Source: Paramarasmius palmivorus | Lineage: Eukaryota; Basidiomycota; Agaricomycetes; Agaricales; Marasmiaceae | Length of the DNA stretch: 64,000 bases | NCBI GenBank assembly: GCA_037176845.1 | Contig: JAYKXP010000067.1 | Location: 62,001-126,000, forward strand | Direction of reading: 5' to 3' | Part shown: piece after piece, positions 11,457 through 25,265 of the stretch | How the letters are laid out: each line of letters opens with the position of its first letter | How positions within the stretch are numbered: position 1 is the first letter of the stretch | Notes under the pieces: generated by a model | Databases searched by the model: none | What the model was told of the DNA's origin: nothing | The model's input: the letters and a program-made list of their open reading frames with translations, nothing else | Translations under genes and position numbers: made by a program

Positions 11457-13999
11457 CTCGTTTGGAGTGAGATATGAAGCAAGAGTCACCGTATGGGTGC
11501 CTATATACACCTCCAGTACAGCTTGAGCCTCTTCCCTTGGAGGTAGCATGGGAACATCTGGATATTTGTCGCATGCCACGCGATCGGGGCCCGCTATGTA
11601 CTGAATTTCTACCTCAGGAGGTCCCCAGACTGATGAAAAGTACAAGGGCACGGCGTCCTAAAAGGAAAATGTTACTTCATTGTTTTCAATTGCGATTCGC
11701 CAGAGACACCCACATCTGCCGAATTCTATCCGGGTAAATCGTTCAAGCGATGATGAACGAACCATAACTTGATAGAAACGCTACTTCAGAACCTCGAAAA
11801 CTAAAGATGTGGCTCAAACTAAGTCCAACAATATCTCGCGTGGCCGAGAAGGCAAAACGAGGCGTGAGCAACGTCAAAATAGTTGACAGGTCGTTTCGTG
11901 CGAATCCCGAATTCTACCCTTCCATCGTTGAACATGAATTGCTAGAAAATGCCTCAAGCATGTTAGTCAATCCCACGGGGCCAGGTCGAAGGATGCACGT
12001 TACCGACAGTCAACCGACATTATCCCACAGATCAACTGACTGGTCGTGAACGCGAAAAAGACGATTGAGTTATCTGGGCGGCCAAGGGGCGTGAGGTACT
12101 CATTAGGAACGTGCTACGAGGGAAGTCTGAACGCTTGCTCCCAATAAATGTTTCGAAGCATCCATCTTGGAGATTCAATGCTTCCAGGTCGCGTGGCAAA
12201 CAATAGGCGGCCTTCTATTGTGCAAAACTTTCTCATGATGTATCTGGAAAACGTGCCATCATGGATCAGTAAGTACTATACTTCTCTTTCGGGTTGGTTT
12301 CGCTTACCATGCAATAAAACGTCAGTACCGAGCTACTGTAGTCTCCGTAAAGGATCCGAAACATACTCAAGATGATAGAAATTCGATGTTTAGATGGCCA
12401 GGCATGTGTTTAACAAGTCGCCACTTGGCACTAGGTAATAACCCGTGCGTACTCGACGGATCTTGGAGGCGATTTCAATGAGCCTAGGTGCTTGTCTTCG
12501 TAAATGTAGTCATTCAACACCTTCAGAATATATTCAAAGCCCCTAATAAGATATACGTGTTCTATATATCTGTAATATCAGATTAGAGAGAAGACAACTC
12601 AATCATGAATGACTTCGTACCTAAACGATTTTCTGATATCGGTCTACTAGCCTCACCATCCCTCCCGTAGCCTTTATGGTCCACCGACGTATATCTTGCC
12701 ACGAGGTTGAGGAAGACTAACAGGGGGAAAAATCCGTCGTGAAAATCCAGTGAGCAGCTAGAAAGCGCCCGTCACAGGCCGGGTTTTGGGCTTGGAGATG
12801 GAAGGCAGCGAAAAAGTCCTATGGTTTTCTGGTGCAATGACTGGAATTTGTGTTGCTGGACCTAGCTGAAGAAAAAACTGGAACGTTTGAAAGTAGCCTC
12901 GACCTTTGCGAATTTCGACAAGAAATGCTTCGTCTCCTACATCACCAGGCTTCCTATTATCACGTCCATGTCAGAAGAGATAGAGGTTAGACGGTTTTAG
13001 AAACACCTTCATCCCCTTCTAGACTTTGCACTGTTGTCGCCTCGTGCCATCGTGCTCCACTCGCTTTTCATCATGTAGAATGTGCTGAAAGGGTCGCCGG
13101 TGAATTATCCAGAGGCTGACCGAAGAAACGAAACAAAAGGGTGTTGCATTTTTTTTTTGACTGGGTCTTCAAATTGATGTTTTCGCCGATTTGAGAAGAT
13201 TGACGCGTTGGCGGACCGGAACACACAGAGAGTGCAGAACATGGGGATGATGGTGCATGCAGACAATGGTCACGGTCGAGTCACGGTCAGAGCCGCGGTC
13301 GTTTCTCCCTGTCTTCTTCCAATGTCCATCACACATCAGCCTGGATGCGCACCAGCCTCACTCTTCCACGGGGGTACAATATCTCAGATGTTCAATGATA
13401 GCTCGACTTGCAAATTTAGTCCCGCAACCAAGTACCGCTCTTCAGAGACATATCCGAAGAAACTTTTTGCTGTCTTTGCCTGTAACGTCATGAAGGCGCT
13501 ACGTTTCCCTCAACATACGTGAGTTATATTCGAATACTTATTGCTACGGTAGTAGTAGTATGACGACACTGATAATGCAATAGGTCCAATTTGCTGCAGG
13601 CTGGCCTCGAAAGCCGATTGTGGAGTCTTGCAACTGAACTTCGACAGTTCTTAAAGGCATCGTTGCTAACGTCGGATTCGGTGGGAGAACCTTTCTTGCG
13701 GTGATTGCAGCCATATTCGGTCAAGCCAAGACGTTGATCTTCGAAAGAACCATCGTTCGGTGTCGGTTACTCCTAGATTACCCCAGAGCCCATTGAAAAA
13801 GGTGGATCCCGTTATTCCAGGATGAAATACCTTTAATGCTCACCCGAAGTTCGACAAGTTTTTAGGCAAATCAATATAACCGAAGCATATAAATCTCGGA
13901 AACCATATCAACGCCCACCGTATTCGTGGACTGTGAAGGCAAGGCAGCAATACTTTTCTGGAAATCCCGCATTCGATACTAATACGCTTCACAGGCAAT
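11457..13999. other. Gene-poor interval between CE16 and GMC clusters
   Basis: About 2.5 kb without a recognisable gene. Short frames on both strands (for example 11807-12049 and 13208-13522) have no family motif, signal peptide or splice continuation. The right end holds the GMC-1 promoter, with TATAAA at 13888-13893 about 107 bp before its ATG. The left end holds the CE16 D promoter. Confidence 0.5.
11501..11507 (-). promoter_or_regulatory. TATA box of CE16 copy D
   Basis: TATATAG on the minus strand lies about 45 bp before the ATG. Confidence 0.55.
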
Positions 14000-16455
14000 A
14001 TGTTCCTTCGTGCTGCGGTTTTTGTAGCGCTGCTTCAACAAGCACTTGCCTATGACTATGTGATTGTTGGTGGAGGCACCGCGTTTGTCTTTTCCATTTC
14101 TCCTCGGGTATTTCGTAGCTAACGAAACACCTCGTATTCAGCGGGCTCACCGTAGCAGCTCGGCTTACCGAAGACGAGTCAGTCTCTGTGGTTGTGATTG
14201 AGGCGGGATCTAACTACGAACATTTAGAAGGGGTGCGTCCTAACGCTACGTTTTCTGAGGTTCTCGAGGTTTATGAATAGACTCTATGATACAGGTCTAT
14301 ATACCCGGGATGTACGGACAAACTGGGATTAGCGGAGCTCCTGGATACATGAATTGGCGATACCCCGTAGTCCCCCAAGCGCATGCAAACAACAGGAGGA
14401 TGTCCATCAATGCTGGAAAGGCTTTGGGAGGAAGCACTGTGATCAATGCCATGATATTCGTAAGTACTACTCTATTAGTATCCCATGCTAGTGAGCACAT
14501 ATCTACCTTTCAACCTGCTAGCCACGCGCCTCAAAAGATCAATACGACACATGGGGACTGCTTAACAATGATACATCGTGGACTTGGGATGGCCTATTAC
14601 CTTACTTCCAGAAGTCGGAAAACTTTACAGCTCCGAGCGAAGACCAAATCGCTCAGGGCGTGAACTGGGATCCGGATGTACATGGCTTTGAAGGGAACCT
14701 GCGCGCTTCCTTCCCGATAGGCCACGTCTTTCCTGCATCATCGTTGTTCATAGAAGCCGCTGTGGGTATGGGCTGGCCAGCTTCACCCGATGTAACTAAT
14801 GGAGAGACCAACTCTGTTGGATTCACACCATTCACGATTGATGGGGTCAACAGAACGAGGTGAGCAGTCACTTTGCAATACCGAGGCAACCTTTGACACT
14901 CATGCTGCCTCTACCCGTAGATGTTCAGCCGCTTGCGCATCCTACACGCCCTTCGCCGACCGACCTAACTACGAAGTCATCCTGAATGCTACCGTGACTA
15001 GGATTATCTGGAGTGAAACTTCAGATAATTCTTCTCTGACAGCCGCAGGTGTAGAGTATGTCCTGGATGGCGAAACCTTCGTAGCCGAAGTCGATGGCGA
15101 GGTTCTCCTCGCAGCGGGTACCATCGGTAGTCCAAAGATACTGGAGCTCTCTGGCGTAGGCAATTCTACGTAAGTTCAATTTGCATTCCGCAACGAAAAC
15201 CTCATTAATGACCAAGCACAGTATCCTCGAGTCAGCTGGTGTGGAAGCTGTGCTCGATCTGCCGACAGTAGGGGAGAATCTCGCTGGTACGAAACCCAGT
15301 TAAACCCAGAACCCTTTTGCTCATTCAGCGACGATAGATCATATGCATAGTGGAGTCATAGCAAGAGCTACCCCTGGAACGTAAGCCTTATACCATACCG
15401 ATGATATGACGGTACTCACTCCAATGCAGCCTCACTAAAGATGTTCTTCGGAATCCCCAGTTCGCACAGCAACAGCTTGATTTATGGCATGAAAACCGTA
15501 CCGGTGAGTGGAATCCACTCCAACATATTCTTACCATCTCATTTCTATACACCGCAGGAATGTACGCAGGGGTGTACATGTCGCTGGGTATTGCCGCACC
15601 CTTGAACTTGTTTACACAGGAACAATTAGAAGCTCTGGTCACCGATGCAGAGAACAACCTAACCCATTACGCGACAGAGTTCTCGAATGGTAACCCAGAC
15701 CTTGCGAAAGGCATTGAAGCGCAGCACAAGTTGGCGTTGCAACTTTACCGCGACAACAAGGAGAACTGTGTTGAGTTCTATATGGGTACGTCGACCTTCG
15801 AGGCCGCAATCTATAATTCCTGACAGCCGCATACAGATGCTGTAGCATTCGGTTTCAACGGGAGCACTCTCAATAATGTTTTCCAGGCTCCCCTTGCGCG
15901 AGGCCGATCACACATAGCATCATCCGACCCCGACGAAGCTCCTCTCATCGATCCCGCATATTGGGCTCACCCTCTTGATCGTGCTGTTCACGTTGCTGGC
16001 ATACAGTATTCTCGCAAGCTCCTCATGAGCCCGCCTCTCGATACTATTCACGAAGCAGAGGTCTCACCTGGCCCAGACATCATAACTGACGAAGAAGTCG
16101 AAGACTGGCTGAGGAATTCATTTGCTCCGGATAACCACGAGGTTGGCACTCTGTCGATGATGCCGAAAGAATTGGGAGGTGTTGTGGATACAAGTTTGAG
16201 GGTGTACGGAATTGAGAATGTTCGAGCGATTGGTAGGATATTTGTCCTTTCTTGGGCGTCCTTTGTTCGCTGAAATGTTTCTTAGATGCTTCTATCATTC
16301 CGCTTACTATCAGTGCTCATACGGTGGGTGAAATACCATTATTACGATTCACTCGCTGATCATGGTTGTAGTCTTCGACGGTCTACATGGTTGCAGAACG
16401 AGCGGCTGACATTATCAGGAGGGACCGGGCTCAAGGTCGAGTACGAAGATTCTGA
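14000..16455 (+). CDS. GMC oxidoreductase 1 (aryl-alcohol oxidase-like)
   Basis: This is a secreted FAD-dependent glucose-methanol-choline oxidoreductase of the AA3 aryl-alcohol oxidase type. The family oxidises primary alcohols and passes electrons to O2 or quinones. The start gives a signal peptide (MFLRAAVFVALLQQALA) followed by YDYVIVGGGTA-GLTVAARL, the FAD ADP-binding GxGxxG motif split by an intron. Next come GKALGGSTVINAMIF (GMC signature 1), AAGTIGSPKILELSGVG (signature 2) and NHEVGTLSM with the first catalytic His. The second active-site His is in PLTISAHTSSTVY. The protein is about 600 residues over some ten exons, ending VRRF-stop. Many N-glycosylation sequons (NNDTS, NATV, NNSSL-like) fit secretion. 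It is followed head to tail by a close paralogue. The substrate is inferred from the family only; choline- or glucose-type specificity cannot be excluded. Confidence 0.88.
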
Positions 16456-17359
16456 ACCCTGCACATTGTAAAGAAAGCCGCAGATAAGAAGAATACATTG
16501 ATATCTCGCTCGTCACTCATCACAAGGACTTGTTGTGAAACAACATGTTTAGCGCCCGTTAGCCGCCCGTTCCTCCTTGGCTCGGAATTTCCTCGCATCA
16601 GAATGAAATGAGTATACTCATCGGCCTATGGTTCATTGACCTCCGTCTTGTGGTTCCGTTCTCCCTGGTCTTGACACGTTAGACTGAGTAACCAAACCAG
16701 TCGCCGTTACGCCTGGGCCCCAGAATTGGAACCAATTTGTATTGATTTTCAGCATCTTTTGCCCGACTTCAGTGGTTTCTTTTCTGCGGGCCGCCTCAAG
16801 ATCAAGATATTTCAAGAGCTTCTCTATCAGTCCCTGTAGGTCACATTCCAAACCTTGTTGCCGCAATTCTAACACCAGGTTATTAGATGAAGTCAGAAAG
16901 TCGCGCTGGCTAGTCAGATGCACGACTGTGGAGTCTCTTCTCCCGTCTATCTTGCGATGGAACAATGCATTAATCAATCTATTTTCATTATGCTCGAAGG
17001 TTTCGTTGTTTAATGGCTTATTGCAAGTGGAAAAACCCATCTTGCGATCACTATCACTATATCTAGCAAACTCATGATGTTGGACTTTGGATGAGGAGTG
17101 ATCACCGGATACGTAGGGGTGACCTCAGGATCCACTTAAAAGGTGAGCCCTTGTTATTTTCAGAATGGAAGATAGGTGTTTCTCGCCCGCAACCGTTCAA
17201 GGAGTTTCGGGGCAAGCTAAGGTTATAAACACTGACAGGTATTTAGCGCTGTAACTGGTAATTATATACTATTCGGCGACGGTTCATGTTCTTGCGCCAG
17301 CCAGAGGTGAGGCAAAGTAATTGCCCTGCATTCAAGTGCTAATCCTATCCCAGACCACA
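16456..17359. other. Intergenic between GMC-1 and GMC-2
   Basis: This 900-bp spacer has overlapping 110-135-codon open frames on both strands (16633-17040 minus, 16742-17077 plus). Neither has a recognisable domain, so neither was called. A TATATA at 17263-17268 lies about 95 bp before the GMC-2 ATG and may be its TATA box. Confidence 0.4.
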
Positions 17360-19829
17360 ATGCTACTTCACTTGACGGTTATCTTTACCTTCCTTCAGCA
17401 CGCATTGGCTTATGACTATGTGATTGTCGGCGGGGGCACTGCGTTAGTCTCGTTTCTGTCTTGATGAATATGTGCATGGTTAAAAGTTCCGTTGTCCAGA
17501 GGTTTGACTGTAGCGGCTCGTCTTACAGAAGATGAATCAGTGTCCGTGGCGGTCATCGAGGCGGGATGGAATTGGGAAGGTGTGGAAGCGGTACGTTCTT
17601 GTTCTGATAATCGGTATCTGCTTAAACCCCTGCATTGGACAGATATACATACCCGGATTGTATGGAACAATCGGTGTCAGCACTTTTGCCGCAACCATAA
17701 ATTGGCTATACCCCACTGTTCCTCAGGCCCACGGAAACAACAGAACGCTCACCATAAACGCTGGAAAAGCTTTAGGTGGAAGTTCAACCATCAACGCTAT
17801 GATCTTTGCAAATATCCTTCTTTCATCAACTCATGTAGAGATCTGACCCTGATGAACTAGCCACGCGCACTCAAAGACCAATACGACACATGGGGAGCCC
17901 TCAACAACGACACTTCGTGGACGTGGGACAGCTTGCTACCCTTCTTCCGGAAATCCGAAAATTTCACGACTCCGACCAACACTCAATTGGCTCGAGGTGT
18001 TGACTGGGAACCTGAAGTACACGGGTTTGAAGGGCATGTTCACGCTTCGTTCCCAGATGGATACCTCTTTCCTGCGTCGTCTTTGTTCATTGATGCCGCC
18101 GAGGATTTGGGTTGGACAGCCTCGCCAGACTTGACCAACGGTGAAACGAACGCTGTAGGATTCACGCCGTTCTCTATTGATGGGGTCAACAAAACGAGGT
18201 GGGTTGAAGCTTGATACATTCTCAACAGCGATTTCATACCCTGCTTCCGTAACTAGATGTTCAGCGGCCTGTGCATCTTACAAGCCTTTCGTTGATCGAC
18301 CCAATTACGAGGTCATCATGAACGCCACGGTAACCAGGATTATCTGGAGCGAAACCTCCGACAACTCCTCACTGACGGCAATGGGGGTCGAGTATATCTT
18401 GAATGGCGAAACGCATGTGGCGAACGTTACTAGCGAGGTTCTTCTCGCAGCAGGCACGATCGGCAGTCCAAAGATACTGGAGCTTTCTGGTGTTGGTAAC
18501 TCGACGTAAGTAAGCTTACTCTTTTGCCGGTTTTAGCTTACGGTCAGGTATAGCATTCTTCAATCAGCTGGTGTGAACCCTGTTTTGGATCTACCGACAG
18601 TAGGAGAGAATCTGGCAGGTAGGAGACATTACGACTCTTGATCGGCGTAGTCATTCATTGACGCACTACCTGCAGACCATATACACAGCTGGGTCAACGC
18701 CATCACCACACCGGAAACGTAAAACTTCGCGCTATTTTGAATCTAATAGGGACTGACTGTGATACAGCCTTACCAAAGAGATCCTAGGGGATCCTCAGGT
18801 CGCTCAACAGCAACTCGAATTATGGTATGAGAATCGTACTGGTGAGTTGAATTTGCCTTTGTATCCAATTGTTGCATATTCTGACTGCACGTCTCGTAGG
18901 GATGTATGCAGGAGCGTATATGTCGCTGGGTTTCGCCGCACCCTTGAACTTGCTTACTCAAGAGCGACTGGAAGGCCTGCTCGCCGAAGCAGAGAATAAC
19001 TTAACTCATTACGCAACTGAGTTTTCGAATGGTAACACAGACCTTGCGAAAGGCATTGAAGCACAACACAAGCTAGCATTGTCGCTGTACCAGCAAAACC
19101 GGGAGACTGTTGTAGAGTATTATATGGGTACGTTTATCTTGAGTTTCGGATTCTACTGTACTCGACAACGAAGCACAGATGCGATCTACGGGGGACCTTC
19201 TAATAGCTCCGACCTTCCTCCAAGCAATTTCAGCACCATCAATACCGTCTTCCAAGCCCCTCTCTCCCGAGGCCGTTCACATATATCCTCGTCTGAGCCC
19301 AATGATGTTCCACTCATCGATCCGGCATACTGGGCTCATCCTCTCGACCGAGCCGTGCACGTTGCTGCAATTCAGTACGCACGCAAGCTCATCATGAGTC
19401 CGCCCCTTGATTCTATCCACGAAGGGGAATTTGAGCCTGGTCCCAATATCACGACAGACGAAGAAGTGGAGGAGTATTTGAGGGACGTATTTCATCCAGA
19501 TAACCACGAGATTGGGACATTGTCGATGTTGCCGAGGGAGTTGGGTGGAGTGGTGGATACCAAGTTGAAGGTGTATGGGATTGGGAATGTTAGAGCGATT
19601 GGTAATGCTATTTTCGTTTCTGATGAACTTGGCTTGTTGATATATATTGATAGATGCGTCTATAATTCCGATTCATATAAGTTCACATACTGTGAGTAAT
19701 GAACCTATTATGAGAATTCAATGGTTGCTAACAGAAACCCGTTAATGTTAGTCTTCAACGGTGTACATGATAGCGGAGCGAGCTGCCGATATCATCAAGA
19801 GCGACCGTTTGCAAAATATCCATCTATGA
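17360..19829 (+). CDS. GMC oxidoreductase 2 (aryl-alcohol oxidase-like)
   Basis: This is a tandem paralogue of GMC-1 with matching exon structure. The signal peptide MLLHLTVIFTFLQHALA leads to YDYVIVGGGTA-GLTVAARL. Later motifs are GKALGGSSTINAMIF, AAGTIGSPKILELSGVG, NHEIGTLSM with the first catalytic His, and IHISSHTSSTVY with the second. The gene ends NIHL-stop. Middle exons are longer than in GMC-1 because of an added Asn/Ser-rich loop (YGGPSNSSDLPPSNFS). After NAMIF the expected intron starts with GC instead of GT (17808-17860, 53 nt, ending in AG). Splicing there restores the same PRALKDQYDTWG continuation as in GMC-1, while reading through would hit a stop. It is either a GC-AG intron or a damaged donor. 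Everything else looks intact. Confidence 0.85.
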
Positions 19830-20242
19830 AGGTTCTGAACCTCATGAAATGTACATCCAATTCCCAATCTGAAATGTATTGCCTCTTCACCGTCGTCAAG
19901 GCCCGTAAGCGCCCATTAGCCGCCCGTCTAATCAAACCAAACTTGTCTTCCTCGGAAGATATCTCGGTCCAGACTCTTCTCTCTTCGCTACCAACATCAA
20001 ATCTACCCGTTCTATGATTTATGGGTCCGAGTAGAAAACGCAATCAAGGAATAAACCTACTGAAGACATACAACTTGCCGCTTGGAAGGTCTCACTTATA
20101 ACACTTGCGGTCTTAGACAGGAAACGATCCGCAAACAATGTAATGGAATCCCCTGTCTCGGTACATCCGTTGTACTTAATGACAGGCTCAAGACAGCTAT
20201 TTATGATTCTGAACACCCCTCAGCCGTGCCCGACCCCTCAAC
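19830..20242. other. Intergenic, no gene seen
   Basis: This 413-bp spacer holds the GMC-2 3' flank and the small secreted protein promoter. A TATTTAT sequence near 20199-20205 lies about 40 bp before the next ATG. Confidence 0.4.
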
Positions 20243-20584
20243 ATGTATGCTAGTTCGGGCCTTATCCTCATCCTCACCTCGTTACTCTTTTTCGCCTTCG
20301 CATTAACCCAGGCATCACCCACGCCTATCGACGTCGGGGCTTTCGGGGCACATTCATACCTAAATCATCTATCGGAGCTTGAATGGTACGTTTCTTCATG
20401 CGTCGACTAGTAGCCCCGTGGGCTAAAAGTAGCTCGTTACAGGCATCATGCTCTCGTTGGCTCCTCTAGTGGACCCAATGGTGGCTCAATCCCGATTCCG
20501 GTACCTAAACACGCGGGGAATGCAGATGCAAACACGATAACGAACGTTATGAGAGTATCGGAGTTGATTGATAGTTGGTTGTAA
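20243..20584 (+). CDS. Small secreted protein (two exons)
   Basis: I do not recognise the family. Exon 1 (20243-20385) starts with a clear signal peptide: MYASSG, then a long Leu/Ile/Phe core (LILILTSLLFFAFAL) and TQASPTPID. Exon 2 (20443-20584) continues in frame and ends DSWL-stop. The 57-nt intron between them has a good GTACGT donor and a TTACAG acceptor, and joining restores Trp at the junction. The total is about 94 residues with no cysteines visible. The mature part is rich in Gly, Ser, Asn and Pro and finishes with a helix-like segment (TNVMRVSELID). Its size and secretion signal fit a fungal small secreted protein, but no role can be assigned. The open signal peptide and clean splice make it more than a chance frame; conservation was not tested. 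Confidence 0.55.
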
Positions 20585-22008
20585 CTGTAACTTGTGATTT
20601 ATTCTCCGCCAATAATGGACTTCAATTTGCAGGTGACCAGGTGTATGACTAGAGATATTTTGAGAGCTGGATGGTCGGATAAACCTCGGGAAGGTATAGT
20701 TCACGCTTCAAGCCCTGGTGAATAGCCCCTTGGTGATTGGTCCTGGTGCCATGAGATTCTGAAAACGAACAGCGTTCTCAGCGGGCAAAAGTACCTTTTG
20801 CGTACTTCTAAGGACCAAGGGTGAACATTCTGGTATGGTAAGATGAAGCGGCGGTGAATTGTGAAAGCTGCAATAGGAGGTACGTCTAGTTGAAACCAAA
20901 GCTTCGTCTATGAAGAAGCGTGCCAATAGGAAACTCTCCCGATTGAGTAGTGTATACCTCACCGAAGGCTTTGATTTCAGGAGCAGAGTGTGTACACTCG
21001 GCCACCGTGCTGTATGGTACAAGACAAGAGACATCCAGCTCAGGAGAAGAGAATGGTATGCCGGTATGTTATTAAACCATCCATATGCACCAGATTCAGC
21101 TGATTCGGGGTATTATCAGTAACCCGCTCAAACAGCGAATGCTTATGAGTGCTTGTGAGATGCTCAATGCTCATGGCATACTGCACTTGACGGCAGTAAG
21201 CTCCGCTACCGATTTAGGCTTGACTTGGCTGATTGTCATCGCGAAGAATAGTCGAGAATAGTCGAGAGAACAGCTAAAACGATGACCCTTGTGATCAAGA
21301 AGACTGAAGAGACAGCTGCCAGTGCCAAGCGGTGGGGTGTTACAGCGTATTGTAAGAGATTGTCGATGCCAGAAGAGGTGGGCCAAAGGTGCTGATATTA
21401 CGCAAAAGTGGTATTGCATACCTGGAGCATCGTAATGCAAGTCAGAATTGTGTCCGACCTGCAGTAATCGAAGGGAAAAGGCAAGAGAATGGGTGGATTG
21501 GTACAATGGTACAATTTGGATCCGGCGACGGAGGGAGACCCGGTGGATCGGAAACATGCGGTTGGTTGCCGCGTGACATCCTTTTCGAATTCAAACCATC
21601 ATCATCGCCGGTCGCTTTTTTCTGTCGTTCAAGCGGGGTAAATTATAGTTGTTGGAGATGAAGAAGCAGCGTCTAAAACGGATTCAGGGTCTCCTTTTTG
21701 TCAGAAATTTTCGGTATTGCAAGAGGAAAGAGAAGGGAAAAAGCAAGAGAAACAGTTAGCATTACAGGCAGCGGTAAGTACTCATCAGGAAAAGTGCCGC
21801 TTTTGCTCATGGAATTCTCATAGAAAATTAGGCTTTTTCGTTGCGATTCACCGCCAATTGTCTGTGTCCGAAGAGCGTTAGCCCCGCGACACGTGAAGAC
21901 CGCTCTCTTTGATCGAGATCTCCCAAAACAGAAATTGTATTTATGGCATGTCATCTCTTGGGCGAGCTTTATAAAGGCTTGCCTCCCCTTCCCTTTCACC
22001 TCGCCACC
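20585..22008. other. Intergenic upstream of GH5 glucanase
   Basis: About 1.4 kb with no convincing gene. Frames such as 20708-21034 and 21673-22110 (both minus) lack motifs, and the latter overlaps the glucanase start. The right end carries the glucanase promoter. Confidence 0.45.
21970..21975 (+). promoter_or_regulatory. TATA box of GH5 glucanase
   Basis: TATAAA lies 39 bp before the glucanase ATG, which itself has a strong CCACC context. Confidence 0.6.
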
Positions 22009-24000
<1,992 letters not shown>

Positions 24001-24192
24001 AGGGAAGAGGTTTCTTTTGGGATGTTGGCATCGATGGAACACATTCAACAACAGACTATTCTATTCACGACTTTCATGAATCACGCACATAGTACGCAGA
24101 TACCAGGAGTCAAAACACAATTTTTATTACCCTAACTGTAAACATATCTATATAATACACGGGTGCATGTTATCGCCAACGTTGGATACGAA

Positions 24193-25052
24193 TTACACTG
24201 GAGTAGGAGCGAGAGCCATGAGACTAAAGTTGATCTTCCCTTCCTCTTGGATTATTATCCCTCGAACGACTTCGGCAACGCTCTATATATCTCGATCAGA
24301 GTACGAACGGACATCTCTGAAGGATGGATAACACTTACATGGAGAAGATTCCCTTCGATTGGCCCATGGTACACTGGTGTCGGTCGGCATGCCCCATCCA
24401 ACTCGAATAACTGTCCTCGATGTTCCACAAACGCAACAAAATGATTGTGAGGTTCAACACCCGGCGGGGGAAGATCTGATTGACCTGCCCTTGATGCTGC
24501 GTCGTGTAAGTTGTTTAAATCGGTAGTTGCTAGTAGGTCAGCCGTTTCTTCTGCCCCAAGACGTTCGAGTCGACACTTGTCAAAGAGGGATTTGATTGGG
24601 CCGTCTCCTGTGGGTGTTCGTGAGCTTCCATAAGGTGCAATTGAGGTATTCCAAGCATACGTAGTTGAATAGAAGAAGTGTTCGCTAGTGCATGGAGGAG
24701 TGCCTATATTCCCGCATCAGTTCCAATATCAAAGAGAGAGAGAGAGAGAAACGAGACACACGATCGTCCCGCACTGATTGCTCTGCTTCTGCCGAATCCA
24801 AACCAGACCTTCTCTATCACCCTGATCCAAAGCCTCACCTGGATGTGCAACACGATCCTTAGCGTCCCATCTCCCGATACCTGGTGCGAGCATGATCACT
24901 GCGACTACAGGTTGAGGAAGGATGGATAAGAGGTCTTCATCGAGACCTAGGATGTCGGTGAAGCTAAATTGAGAAATTTCGAGGCCTAGGGAAGAGGCGA
25001 GGGGGTTGAAAGAGTCTGGGTTTGCTTCAAGGGGGTAGAAATTCATTGACAT
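24193..25052 (-). CDS. Ubiquitin carboxyl-terminal hydrolase (UCHL3-like)
   Basis: This is a cysteine peptidase of family C12 that cleaves small adducts from the ubiquitin C terminus. The N terminus MSMNFYPLEANPDSFN and the ILGLDEDLLSILPQPV segment match the UCH start. The active-site block is KQSNQCGTI (oxyanion Gln and nucleophile Cys), spliced to ALLHALANTSS. The catalytic His lies in EPHNHFVAFVEH and the Asp in LFELDGA. The C terminus is INFSLMALAPTPV-stop. About 230-245 residues, normal for UCH-L1/L3. A 53-nt intron (GTATGC to CACAG) after SSIQL is needed to keep the frame. A further 42-nt in-frame segment after MLAP may be an intron or coding. The intron after QCGTI holds an (AG)8 tract. 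It is a housekeeping gene, convergent with the GH5 glucanase, leaving only about 190 bp between the stops. Confidence 0.88.
24733..24748. repeat. (AG)8 microsatellite in UCH intron
   Basis: Eight AG units lie inside the intron after the QCGTI exon. On the gene strand this is a CT tract. Confidence 0.85.
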
Positions 25053-25265
25053 TGTGGGTTGTAGTGAGAGCCAAGTGAGAGCTGACGCGTACTTTTAAAT
25101 TGCTTTACAACGGGTATGACTACTGAGTCACAGCTAGTTCACATGATGCAACCATTGGAATTCGGTACGAATAAGGACACAGAGGCGTGTATCGAGGCAT
25201 AGAAATTAGGATTTTGTAGTTGCCGTCACCGGTTGGAAGTCAAAATTCTATTTTCAAGTTGATAC

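Noticed and set aside
16633..17077. Overlapping 110-135-codon frames on both strands
   Set aside because: Neither has motifs, a signal peptide or splice partners. Two overlapping frames on opposite strands cannot both be trusted without conservation data.
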